A DNA stretch of 18,383 nt, taken from positions 1 through 18,383 of the forward strand of contig PFVN01000003.1 of assembly GCA_002790635.1 (NCBI GenBank), read 5' to 3'. How positions within the stretch are numbered: position 1 is the first letter of the stretch; each line of letters begins with the position of its first letter. Of this stretch, positions 1-6,706 are shown in pieces. Source of the DNA: Candidatus Moranbacteria bacterium CG_4_9_14_3_um_filter_42_9. Lineage in GTDB: Bacteria; Patescibacteriota; Minisyncoccia; Moranbacterales; UBA2206. The translations under genes were made by a program, and so were the position numbers. Under the pieces are notes generated by a model that was not told the DNA's origin, searched no databases, and was given only the letters and a program-made list of their open reading frames with translations.

Positions 1-240
1 ATTGAGAACATTTTTTAGTCGGTTCTCCCGGCTGTGGATCTTGTGTTTCCATATTTTTCGCGTAGGTTTTTATTGATTATCCGGCCAGCGGATACCAAAA
101 GGTCCACCGACCGTGCGGCAATTCCTTTCGGAACTGCCTGCCACCCTTTCGGGCGACAACCTACGCGAATAGATGCCGGTTCAGTGGACCGTTTCATTCG
201 CGTAGGATTTACTGCCATGCCCACGCCGTGAGGCGTAAGT
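1..240. repeat. Palindrome-rich non-coding region at left edge
   Basis: No convincing gene is present here, but there are many short inverted repeats. They include gagaac 4-9 with gttctc 22-27; ttcgcgtaggt 57-67 with its exact complement 159-169; ggtccac 101-107 with gtggacc 184-190; a tight hairpin 117-125/130-138 with loop tttc and one G-T wobble; an exact 11-base pair 160-170/196-206 with a 25-base loop; and acgcc 223-227 with ggcgt 232-236. The arm at 159-170 can pair either with 57-67 or with 196-206, so two alternative folds exist. The octamer cctttcgg occurs at 124-131 and 145-152. The region lies downstream of the minus-strand recombinase, so it could be a transcript end, a recombination-site remnant or a structured repeat. 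No U-rich tract marks a clear terminator. Confidence 0.55.
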
Positions 241-295
241 TTAGGCTAAATTGTTATTATAAGTATATGCTTTTAAAGAACTTTTATCAACTATT

Positions 296-1753
296 TTATT
301 CTGTTTTCAGGGCGGTTTCATTTTTTTCTAAAGTTAACTGTTTATCCTTGAAGATCAACCGGCTTTTGGTGCAGGACAGTATTTCTCTTTTCTCGGTCAT
401 CGTTCCTTGTTTTAGGATGTATTTTGCATAACTTCTCAAATCAACTTTTTGCTCCTTTGATATTTCGTACTCTTTGCCGTTCATCTGCAAGACGATTTGG
501 CGGAATTTGCCATAGCGTTCCACTTCTTCTTCGAATTGCTTTTTGATCCCGATCTCATTAATATCCAGTTGGTCAATAATTTTGGTTAATTGCGAAACAA
601 GTTCTTCTTCTCGCACATACCCTCCTTTGCAATTGTGGTCTCTTGATCTGGTGCATCCATAATAAATATATTTGACCGTGTTGCCATTTTTCAACTTTTT
701 GTATTTTTCATCGGCCGTTATTCCGGATCCGCAAAGTCCGCAAGTGAGAAGTTTGGTGAAGGCGAATTCCTTGCCTTCTTTCACAATCCGGTCACGCTTG
801 AGTTGTTCGAGGGCTAAGTCGAATAATTCTTTGGTGACCAGTGGTTCGTGATTACCTTGATACCAGTTTCCGCTACCTCGCGGATATTCGAATGGTCCGT
901 AGTAAAAAGTATTTTGCAAAATCAGGAAAATATTACTAAGTGATAGCGGTTTATTGCCCTTGGTTTTGAAATTCAGATCAAATCTCAACCAGTGATAGAC
1001 TTTTCGGCCACTCCATTTTTCATAAGCTACTTTTTCAAATATCTTTCGGATGATGGGTCCGCGTTGAGGGTCTATAATAATGTGTCCTTTGCGCTCGACG
1101 CTTTTGTCAGTCAAATATCCTGATGGCGGGCAGGTTGGCCAAAGTCCCATCTCGCATCGGGTGCGCAGTCCTCGTTTCACATTGACTCCTCGATTATCAT
1201 TTTCCAGCTTGGCCTGCGATCCTAAAATCATCAGCAAGAATTTTTCATTGGGCGAGTTTTTGAATACTTGGCCGTAGGTTCGAATTTCAATTAGCCCTCC
1301 CTGATCCATGAGATCCACCAGCGTTCCAAGGTCGCCCGCATTTCGACTTAATCGATCCGGCGCCCAAGTGAGGATGCCGTTGAATTTGGCTTTGCGGATA
1401 TCCTCAATCAATTCATTGAAGATTGGTCTTTGGGCTGAGTCCTTGGCCGAGTGGCTTTCCCGGCGGATCTCCACGATCTCAAGGTTTTCTCGCTCGGCGA
1501 TTTGGAGCATTTCCTTTACTTGGGAATCGATGGACAAGACCTGCCGTTCTTCGGACTCGGTTGATTTCCGGGCGTACAGGCAGTACTTGATCTTGATGGC
1601 TTCCGCCGGCTCTTGGAAGCCTGTTTGGGCGCCTAGGGCTTGTTGTGAGAGTGTATTGTTCATATACCCAAGGAATGACGCAATCGCTTGAACTAGTCCA
1701 GACCCCAGCTGTTGATAACTAAAGCCTTCGAAAAGCCCTTGAAAGCTCGCCAA
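296..1753 (-). CDS. Large serine recombinase (resolvase/invertase family integrase)
   Basis: Site-specific DNA recombinase of the large serine family, which cuts and rejoins att-type sites through a 5'-phosphoserine link. In the 485-residue reading, the resolvase domain starts near residue 56 with YCLYARKST (likely nucleophile Ser64) and includes DRLSRN at 133-138, the conserved arginine region. A recombinase domain follows (about 190-320). A zinc ribbon has Cys338, Cys341, Cys367 and Cys375, and a charged C-terminal tail ends the protein. The length is usual for the family. The start is uncertain: the longest frame begins at a TTG (1753), giving about 55 residues before the catalytic domain, whereas the ATG at 1661-1663 would leave about 25. 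A GGAG followed by an ATG at 1768-1770 lies upstream, but in another frame that closes after 25 codons. The gene is transcribed away from the packaging genes. It probably mobilises the surrounding element, although the att sites are not established. Confidence 0.93.
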   Translation of the reverse strand: MASFQGLFEGFSYQQLGSGLVQAIASFLGYMNNTLSQQALGAQTGFQEPAEAIKIKYCLYARKSTESEERQVLSIDSQVKEMLQIAERENLEIVEIRRESHSAKDSAQRPIFNELIEDIRKAKFNGILTWAPDRLSRNAGDLGTLVDLMDQGGLIEIRTYGQVFKNSPNEKFLLMILGSQAKLENDNRGVNVKRGLRTRCEMGLWPTCPPSGYLTDKSVERKGHIIIDPQRGPIIRKIFEKVAYEKWSGRKVYHWLRFDLNFKTKGNKPLSLSNIFLILQNTFYYGPFEYPRGSGNWYQGNHEPLVTKELFDLALEQLKRDRIVKEGKEFAFTKLLTCGLCGSGITADEKYKKLKNGNTVKYIYYGCTRSRDHNCKGGYVREEELVSQLTKIIDQLDINEIGIKKQFEEEVERYGKFRQIVLQMNGKEYEISKEQKVDLRSYAKYILKQGTMTEKREILSCTKSRLIFKDKQLTLEKNETALKTE

Positions 1754-1763
1754 AATCTCGAAT

Positions 1764-1791
1764 TTGACATATTCTCCAAAAAGCTCATAAT
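1764..1791 (+). promoter_or_regulatory. Candidate sigma70-type promoter for the packaging module
   Basis: A perfect -35 hexamer TTGACA (1764-1769), a 16-base spacer and CATAAT (1786-1791, five of six consensus bases) point rightwards towards the ParB-methyltransferase gene. Transcription would start near 1798 and give a leader of about 220 bases containing the hairpin at 1884-1918. The site lies just upstream of the minus-strand recombinase start, so the two transcripts may diverge or overlap here. The call rests on sequence alone. Confidence 0.4.
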
Positions 1792-1883
1792 AGTAGTATA
1801 GAAAAAATATCAGAAAAAATTAGAAAATAGAATATCAAATTTACATTAAACGAGACCATATAATAACCATAACAAGGCAAGAG

Positions 1884-1918
1884 CTTAAGTTTTAATCTTT
1901 CGAGAGAAAGAACTTAAG
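1884..1918. promoter_or_regulatory. Strong hairpin in the leader of the packaging module
   Basis: CTTAAGTT (1884-1891) pairs exactly with AACTTAAG (1911-1918). Inside it, tctttc (1896-1901) pairs with gaaaga (1906-1911) around a gaga loop, so almost the whole 35 bases folds on itself. A T-rich run follows only at about 1938-1949, too far away for a canonical terminator. It could be an attenuator, an mRNA-stabilising hairpin or a protein-binding operator. The rest of the 1754-2021 gap is A/T-rich, and I see nothing else in it beyond the promoter. Confidence 0.45.
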
Positions 1919-2021
1919 ATGAAATGGTTAAGAAGGTCTTTTTTGTTTTGTTGGGAATCAAAATAGCTACTTCAATTTAACTTGAATTTCAAATCGTTAG
2001 GTTCTTTTCTCCACTAATAGA

Positions 2022-3320
2022 ATGGGAAAAGAAAATCTCAAAATCACCTTTGTGGATGTGAATTCCTTAAAGGTGGCTGCATACAATCCCAGAAAATGGG
2101 ATGATGCCAAAAAGGAAAAGCTAAAAGAAAGCATTGAACGATTCGGACTGGTCGATCCGATCATCGTTAACAGTGCGCCGGAAAGGAAAAATATTGTTAT
2201 CGGCGGACACTTCAGATTGGCTGTTGCCAAGGAACTAAAAATTCAAGAAGTCCCGGTGGTCTACTTGAATATCCCAGATATTGAGAAAGAAAAAGAGTTG
2301 AATCTCCGACTGAATAAAAATGTCGGCGAATGGGACATTGAGCTTCTCAAATCGTTTGATTTGGGCGTTCTCCTGAATGTCGGTTTTGATGATGGTGATT
2401 TATCTGCCATCTGGGATGATTGCCTTGAAACGGAGGACGATAATTTCCAAGAGGAAAAAGAATTAGCCGAAATCAAGGAGACGGATATTCAACTCGGTGA
2501 TTTGTTTGAACTTGGATCACATCGCTTGCTTTGCGCTGACGCGCACGATCCTCAAAATATTCAAAGGCTGATGGGCGGAGAAAAAACTTCGTTCGCGTAT
2601 TGTGACCCCATTTTTAACATCGGGGTTTCGTATGACAAGGGTATCGGTGGAAAACAAAGTTACGGAGGCAAAGTTGATGATAACAAATCCGATGCGGAAT
2701 ATCGCGAATTTCTCAAAAGCGGGATGCAAAGCGCGCTGTCAGTAGTCAACAAAGATTTCCACTATTTCTGCTACTGCGACCAAAAATATATTGGTATGGT
2801 TCAAGATATTTTTAGGGAGCTAGGAATCGGAAACAAGCGCGTCTGTATGTGGATAAAAAATGGGCAGAACCCGACACCTGGCATAGCTTTTTCAAAATGC
2901 TATGAACCGGCAGTTTATGGCACAGTGGGAAGTCCCTATCTTTCCAAGAGTCTACAAAATCTCAACGAGGTGATGAATAAGGAAATCGGGACTGGCAATC
3001 GCCTAATCGATGACATTTTGGATGAACTAGACATTTGGCTCGTTAAGCGTTTAGCTGGCAACGAGTATGAACATTCAACTTCTAAACCGCCAACTCTTCA
3101 CGAAAAAGCGATTCGTAGATGCACGAAGCCCGGGGATATCATCTTGGATCTGTATGGCGGGAGCGGGAGCACTTTAGTCGCGGCGGAAATGCTCAAGCGT
3201 CGAGCCTATCTCACTGAAATTGAGCCGAGGTTTTGTCAGTTGATAATCAATAGGTATGAGAAACTCACCGGTCAAAAAGCCAGACTAATCAGTAACACGA
3301 AAAATGATGACAAAAATTAA
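2022..3320 (+). CDS. ParB-domain fused DNA methyltransferase (phage-type, beta class)
   Basis: Predicted S-adenosylmethionine-dependent DNA methyltransferase with an N-terminal ParB/sulfiredoxin-like domain, 432 residues. The ParB part (about 7-85) shows YNPRKWD near 21 and GGHFR at 61-65. The methyltransferase part (about 155-420) has the beta-class order: the catalytic motif first (DPIF, 195-198), then a KPP segment (355-357), then the AdoMet-binding motif DLYGGSGST (376-384). The catalytic tetrapeptide is unusual, because DPPY/DPPF is the norm and Pro3 is Ile here. This architecture is common next to terminase genes in phages, where it modifies phage DNA. The gene overlaps the next by 17 bases, implying translational coupling. 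There is no Shine-Dalgarno upstream of the ATG. The likely product is N6-methyladenine, but the altered motif leaves activity open. Confidence 0.9.
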   Translation: MGKENLKITFVDVNSLKVAAYNPRKWDDAKKEKLKESIERFGLVDPIIVNSAPERKNIVIGGHFRLAVAKELKIQEVPVVYLNIPDIEKEKELNLRLNKNVGEWDIELLKSFDLGVLLNVGFDDGDLSAIWDDCLETEDDNFQEEKELAEIKETDIQLGDLFELGSHRLLCADAHDPQNIQRLMGGEKTSFAYCDPIFNIGVSYDKGIGGKQSYGGKVDDNKSDAEYREFLKSGMQSALSVVNKDFHYFCYCDQKYIGMVQDIFRELGIGNKRVCMWIKNGQNPTPGIAFSKCYEPAVYGTVGSPYLSKSLQNLNEVMNKEIGTGNRLIDDILDELDIWLVKRLAGNEYEHSTSKPPTLHEKAIRRCTKPGDIILDLYGGSGSTLVAAEMLKRRAYLTEIEPRFCQLIINRYEKLTGQKARLISNTKNDDKN

Positions 3321-4083
3321 TTACGGGGACAAGTTCCAGATCGGCGACCATATTCTGGTCTGTGGCGATGCACTGGATCCAAAAATTGTGGCCAAAGCGA
3401 TTGGAAAAAATAAGATAAATTCTTTTACAAGCGATGTCCCATATGGCGTGGATTACACTGCTAGCAAAAAAGATTTCAGCAAAGTGAAAGTGGACAAAGA
3501 TATTCTCAATGACGGTTTGGTTTCCGAAAGCCAATACGCTAAATTCGTGGAAGATCTGATTGCACCAGTCATTCCATATCTCACGCGTAAAAACTCTTTC
3601 TATATCTTCAACAGCGATAAGCAAATATTTGCTTTGCGCGAAGGAATGGAAAAAGCGGGGGTGCATTTTTCCCAATTATTGATCTGGATTAAGAGCCAGC
3701 CAGTTATTGGGCGAAAGGACTATTTACCGATGCACGAATTGATCGCCTTTGGGTGGTTTGGAGTGCATGACTTCAAAAAGGCCAAAGACAAATCGGTTTT
3801 GTTCTGTCCCAAGCCCAGCAAGAACGCGCTTCATCCAACTCAAAAACCCGTGAGCTTGATGAGAAGACTGATTCTCAACAGCACTTCCATCGGCGATGTG
3901 ATTTATGAACCATGCGCGGGATCAGGAACAACTGGGATTGCCTGTGAACAAACCAAAAGAAAATGCGTGATGATCGAACTGGATCCGGAGTATTGCCAGA
4001 CAATCATTGAGCGCTTTTCCAAGTTAGGAGTCGAAGCAAAGAGAGTAGAAATTAATACTCAAAAAGATGAGCGGAAAAAATAA
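3304..4083 (+). CDS. DNA methyltransferase, beta class (N6-adenine/N4-cytosine type)
   Basis: A second DNA methyltransferase of 259 residues, without a ParB domain. It shows a DVPY catalytic tetrapeptide (44-47) where DPPY is expected, HPTQKP (177-182), and an AdoMet-binding motif EPCAGSGTT (202-210) with a following acidic residue in ELDPEY (225-230). The motif order is beta class. The family methylates the exocyclic amino group of adenine or cytosine. The gene starts at ATG 3304, 17 bases inside the upstream methyltransferase gene (a second ATG at 3307 is equally possible), and overlaps the next gene by another 17 bases. The two consecutive methyltransferases look like related partners, perhaps acting on different sites or as a pair on the two strands. 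It belongs to the packaging module. Confidence 0.9.
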   Translation: MMTKINYGDKFQIGDHILVCGDALDPKIVAKAIGKNKINSFTSDVPYGVDYTASKKDFSKVKVDKDILNDGLVSESQYAKFVEDLIAPVIPYLTRKNSFYIFNSDKQIFALREGMEKAGVHFSQLLIWIKSQPVIGRKDYLPMHELIAFGWFGVHDFKKAKDKSVLFCPKPSKNALHPTQKPVSLMRRLILNSTSIGDVIYEPCAGSGTTGIACEQTKRKCVMIELDPEYCQTIIERFSKLGVEAKRVEINTQKDERKK

Positions 4084-4537
4084 CCAGAGCACCAAAAAGC
4101 GAACAGCTGAAGATAAGAACGCTGTACTGGAGCAACTCAAAAAATTGCCCATCGTCCAAGCCGCCTGCCAAAGGGCAGGCGTTGGACGGGCTAGTTTTTA
4201 TCGCTGGAAAATTGAAGACAAACAATTTGCCAAGGATGCCGATGAGGCGATCGCGGAAGGAGTAGAAATGATCAATGATCTTTCGGAAAATCAACTCATT
4301 ATGGCTATCCGGGACAACAATCTTTCGGCCGTCCGCTTTTGGCTCCAGAATCGTCATCGCGCATATACGAATAAGGTCGAGGTCTTGGAAAGAGGAATTA
4401 GCGTTAATCAAGAATTAAATGTTGAACAGAAGAAAATCGTAGAGGATGCTCTGCGCTTGGCTTCTTTAGACAGTAAAAAGTATGACAACCCAAACGAACA
4501 TTCAAGCGAAAGCGCGAATACAGGTGCTAAGCAGTGA
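4067..4537 (+). CDS. Terminase small-subunit-like protein (helix-turn-helix)
   Basis: A 156-residue helical protein placed directly before the terminase large subunit. The N-terminal part (about 20-50) reads as a helix-turn-helix of the kind found in phBC6A51-type terminase small subunits: a helix, then ACQRAGVGRASFYRW with the typical GV.R.SFYRW recognition helix. A conserved-looking segment DNNLSAVRFWLQNR follows near 85-98. Terminase small subunits bind the pac or cos site and hand DNA to the large subunit. The gene overlaps its upstream neighbour by 17 bases and its downstream neighbour by 56. The overlap with terL encodes a low-complexity tail that is probably not structured. A strong hairpin lies inside the coding sequence (4153-4188). 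The function rests on the HTH and the position, because small subunits are poorly conserved. Confidence 0.75.
   Translation: MSGKNNQSTKKRTAEDKNAVLEQLKKLPIVQAACQRAGVGRASFYRWKIEDKQFAKDADEAIAEGVEMINDLSENQLIMAIRDNNLSAVRFWLQNRHRAYTNKVEVLERGISVNQELNVEQKKIVEDALRLASLDSKKYDNPNEHSSESANTGAKQ
4153..4188. repeat. Perfect 15-bp stem-loop inside the terminase small-subunit gene
   Basis: cgtccaa (4153-4159) pairs with ttggacg (4182-4188), and cgcctgcc (4162-4169) pairs with ggcaggcg (4174-4181). A two-base bulge (4160-4161) interrupts one arm and the loop is aaag. The stem is G+C-rich compared with the surrounding gene and covers the helix-turn-helix codons. In several phages the pac recognition site lies inside the small-subunit gene, so a role as a packaging or binding element is possible. 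An interspersed repeat or an mRNA hairpin is the alternative. Confidence 0.6.
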
Positions 4538-5960
4538 AAGCGGAATAATCCAACAAATAGTAAATGATCGGGAAGTGAGATTAGCAGTGACGCGCGAAAG
4601 TCACGTGCTGTTTTTCCACACTTATCTTGGCCACTATGTGAAATATCCGACAGCGGATTTTCAAAAAGAGATATTTCGGATTACAGAAGATGAATCAGTT
4701 AGATTCGCAGTCATAATTGCCTTTCGCGATTCAGCCAAATCCACTATTGTAAACCTTTCCAATCCGATCTGGTCGATAATTGGGAAACCGCAGAAAAAGT
4801 TCGTGTTGATTTTGGGGCAAACTCAAAACCAAGCCAGACGGCATCTGAATAACATCAAGCGTGAATTTGAAGGCAACGCGCTTTTATCCAGAGAGTTAGG
4901 TCCCTTCGAAGAAAAAGATGGAGAGTGGGGTTCAGTTTCACTAGAGATTCCCAAATTTGGAGCGCGGATCACTGCAGCTTCTTCCGAACAATCCATTCGA
5001 GGCATTCGCCACGGAGAACATCGTCCGGATCTTATTATTCTGGATGATGTGGAGGATTCCAATTCAGTGAAAACCCTAGAAGGCAGGGATAAGACCTATA
5101 ATTGGCTAATGAGTGAAATTATTCCGGCCGGAGACCGGAATACGAAGATAATCGTAATCGGCAACCTCTTGCACGAGGATTCACTTCTAATGCGACTCAA
5201 GGAAAGTATGGAAGCTGGAAAAATGGACGGTATCTATCGGGCGTATCCGCTGATCAATGAAGCGGGAGAAATCCTTTGGCCGGGAAAGTTCCGCAATATG
5301 GAAGAGGTTGAAGGAATGCATAAAACGATAAGCAGTGAAGTGGCTTGGCAGAGAGAAATAATGTTGCGGATTATTCCAGATGACGGGCAGGTGATATTCC
5401 CGGAGTGGATTCAGTATTATGATCAGCTTCCTTACGAAAAACCAGGTTATGTCGTGGTGGGAGTTGATTTGGCTATTAGACAAAAAGATACCGCGGATTA
5501 CACGGCCATAGTAACTGCCTATGTTTACGGCTACGGCGACAATCTAAAAGTTTACATTCTGCCTAACCCAATCAATGAGCGACTTACTTTTCCAAAAACT
5601 CTGGATCAGATAAGGATGATTGATGATGTTTACAGCCGTGAAACGAGATATATCTGCGTGGAAGATGTGGCCTACCAAGAAGCAGTTATTCAACAATTGA
5701 AAGCCGAAGGGATACGGGCTGAAGGCGTGAAGGTTAATAATGTTGATAAACGGGCAAAGCTGATTGCCACTTCGGAATACATCTTTTCTGGAAAAGTGGT
5801 CTTTCCCAGAGTCGGAGCGGAAAAGCTGATTAGTCAACTGGTTCATTTTGGTGTTGAAAAACACGATGACCTCGCCGATGCCTTCTCTTTTGTAGCTTTG
5901 AAGGTTATCGATAAGAATAAGCTGGGCGGAGGATGGGGTGTATTATTCACCGAGGCCTAA
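4482..5960 (+). CDS. terL: Phage terminase large subunit (ATPase plus nuclease)
   Basis: Packaging motor and headful/cos nuclease of a tailed phage or related element, 492 residues, which is full length. The N-terminal ATPase domain has an atypical Walker A, FRDSAKST (81-88), of the R..AKS kind seen in terminases, and a Walker B, LIILDDVED (184-192). The preceding segment with SIRGIRHG (171-178) is also typical. The C-terminal RNase H-like nuclease shows its acidic residues in VGVDLA (Asp329), VEDVA (Glu394/Asp395) and HDDLADA (Asp462, Asp463, Asp466). The ATG at 4482 overlaps the small-subunit gene by 56 bases and has no Shine-Dalgarno. A terminator follows directly, and no portal or capsid gene is downstream, so the gene is either in a decayed prophage or in a satellite that packages with borrowed capsids. 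All catalytic residues look intact. Confidence 0.92.
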   Translation: MTTQTNIQAKARIQVLSSESGIIQQIVNDREVRLAVTRESHVLFFHTYLGHYVKYPTADFQKEIFRITEDESVRFAVIIAFRDSAKSTIVNLSNPIWSIIGKPQKKFVLILGQTQNQARRHLNNIKREFEGNALLSRELGPFEEKDGEWGSVSLEIPKFGARITAASSEQSIRGIRHGEHRPDLIILDDVEDSNSVKTLEGRDKTYNWLMSEIIPAGDRNTKIIVIGNLLHEDSLLMRLKESMEAGKMDGIYRAYPLINEAGEILWPGKFRNMEEVEGMHKTISSEVAWQREIMLRIIPDDGQVIFPEWIQYYDQLPYEKPGYVVVGVDLAIRQKDTADYTAIVTAYVYGYGDNLKVYILPNPINERLTFPKTLDQIRMIDDVYSRETRYICVEDVAYQEAVIQQLKAEGIRAEGVKVNNVDKRAKLIATSEYIFSGKVVFPRVGAEKLISQLVHFGVEKHDDLADAFSFVALKVIDKNKLGGGWGVLFTEA

Positions 5961-5973
5961 GTTTTTACAGAGA

Positions 5974-6011
5974 AAACGAAGAACAAGCTCTAATTGGGCT
6001 TGTTTTTCGTT
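5974..6011 (+). terminator. Rho-independent terminator closing the packaging module
   Basis: The stem aacaagctc (5982-5990) pairs with gggcttgtt (5996-6004), with one G-U wobble and a taatt loop, and is followed by a T run (6003-6007). An outer pairing aacgaa (5975-5980) with ttcgtt (6006-6011) extends it. It starts 14 bases after the terminase stop codon. It separates packaging transcription from the defence operon. Confidence 0.8.
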
Positions 6012-6091
6012 ATTTGTGACAAAAAAGCATGCATCTGATAGGATAATCCGGATAAATTAAAAGCAGTAGAGGGCTGGCTGTAATTAAAACC

Positions 6092-6120
6092 TTGACAAGA
6101 ATTAGTATCTGGAGTAGACT
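6092..6120 (+). promoter_or_regulatory. Promoter of the restriction/TIR operon
   Basis: A perfect TTGACA (6092-6097), an ideal 17-base spacer and TAGACT (6115-6120, four of six) end six bases before the ATG at 6127. If used, transcription would begin at or next to the start codon and give a leaderless message. A GGAG at 6111-6114 lies 12 bases before the ATG and overlaps the -10 region, so it would not be in the transcript. The rest of the 6012-6091 gap shows no gene. Confidence 0.5.
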
Positions 6121-6126
6121 GATTTT

Positions 6127-6702
6127 ATGGAAGCTAAAAAAGACCTAAAAGATATTGCAGAGGTTATCGCGGGCTACTCTTTCCGGACTGCCCTTCAGGG
6201 CAAGGAAGATGCCTCGCTGTTTGTGCTTCAGGCAAAAAACATTCTGGATGGATCGATAGTGGATGAAAACAATTTAGACGGAATAGATTTTGAAAATTAT
6301 CGCTCTAAAGCAGTTGTGAAAAAAGGCGATGTGGTCATTTCCTCACGCGGAAGTTTTCGCGCCGGATCAGTCAGCTTGGAATCCAAGAATATAATCGCCG
6401 CGTCGTCCGTGTATATCTTGCGATTGAAAAAAGAAACTGTCCGACCAGAATACCTGGCGATCTATCTGAATTCGATTGAAGGACAAAAACAACTCATCGA
6501 ATGCGCGACCGGAGCGGCCATAAAAGCAATCCGGAAAAATGACCTGGAAAATATATCCGTTGCCATGCCAAGCGCTGAAACGCAAGAAAAAATAATCAGA
6601 CTATATCATACCAGTAAAAAATTGCAGAAAGCTTTGATCAAAAAAACTAATTTAATAAACAATATCAACGAAGTAGTTATAAATAAATTATTAAACAACT
6701 AA
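6127..6702 (+). CDS. Single-TRD (half) type I specificity protein, HsdS-like
   Basis: A 191-residue protein with one target-recognition domain of the methylase_S family followed by one conserved helix. The usual HsdS has two of each, at about 400 residues. The TRD runs from about 5 to 150, with KKGDVVISSRG near 105-115 and an alternating beta-rich core. A helical spacer with PSAETQEKI (about 149-157) and a coiled-coil-like tail ends the protein. Half-HsdS proteins can work as homodimers with HsdM and recognise symmetric sites. The gene lies four bases before hsdM and is the first gene of the operon. A second, complete HsdS is encoded at 9627-11222. The two could compete for HsdM and give two specificities, or this one could be a remnant. 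I see no frameshift in it. Confidence 0.82.
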   Translation: MEAKKDLKDIAEVIAGYSFRTALQGKEDASLFVLQAKNILDGSIVDENNLDGIDFENYRSKAVVKKGDVVISSRGSFRAGSVSLESKNIIAASSVYILRLKKETVRPEYLAIYLNSIEGQKQLIECATGAAIKAIRKNDLENISVAMPSAETQEKIIRLYHTSKKLQKALIKKTNLINNINEVVINKLLNN

Positions 6703-6706
6703 AATT

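Noticed and set aside
15..231. Overlapping open frames on both strands at the left edge
   Set aside because: Their translations mirror each other because the DNA is palindromic; there are no domain features and no start signals.
5121..5141. Inverted repeat attccgg/ccggaat inside the terminase large-subunit gene
   Set aside because: Only seven bases per arm in coding sequence, with no context suggesting a function.
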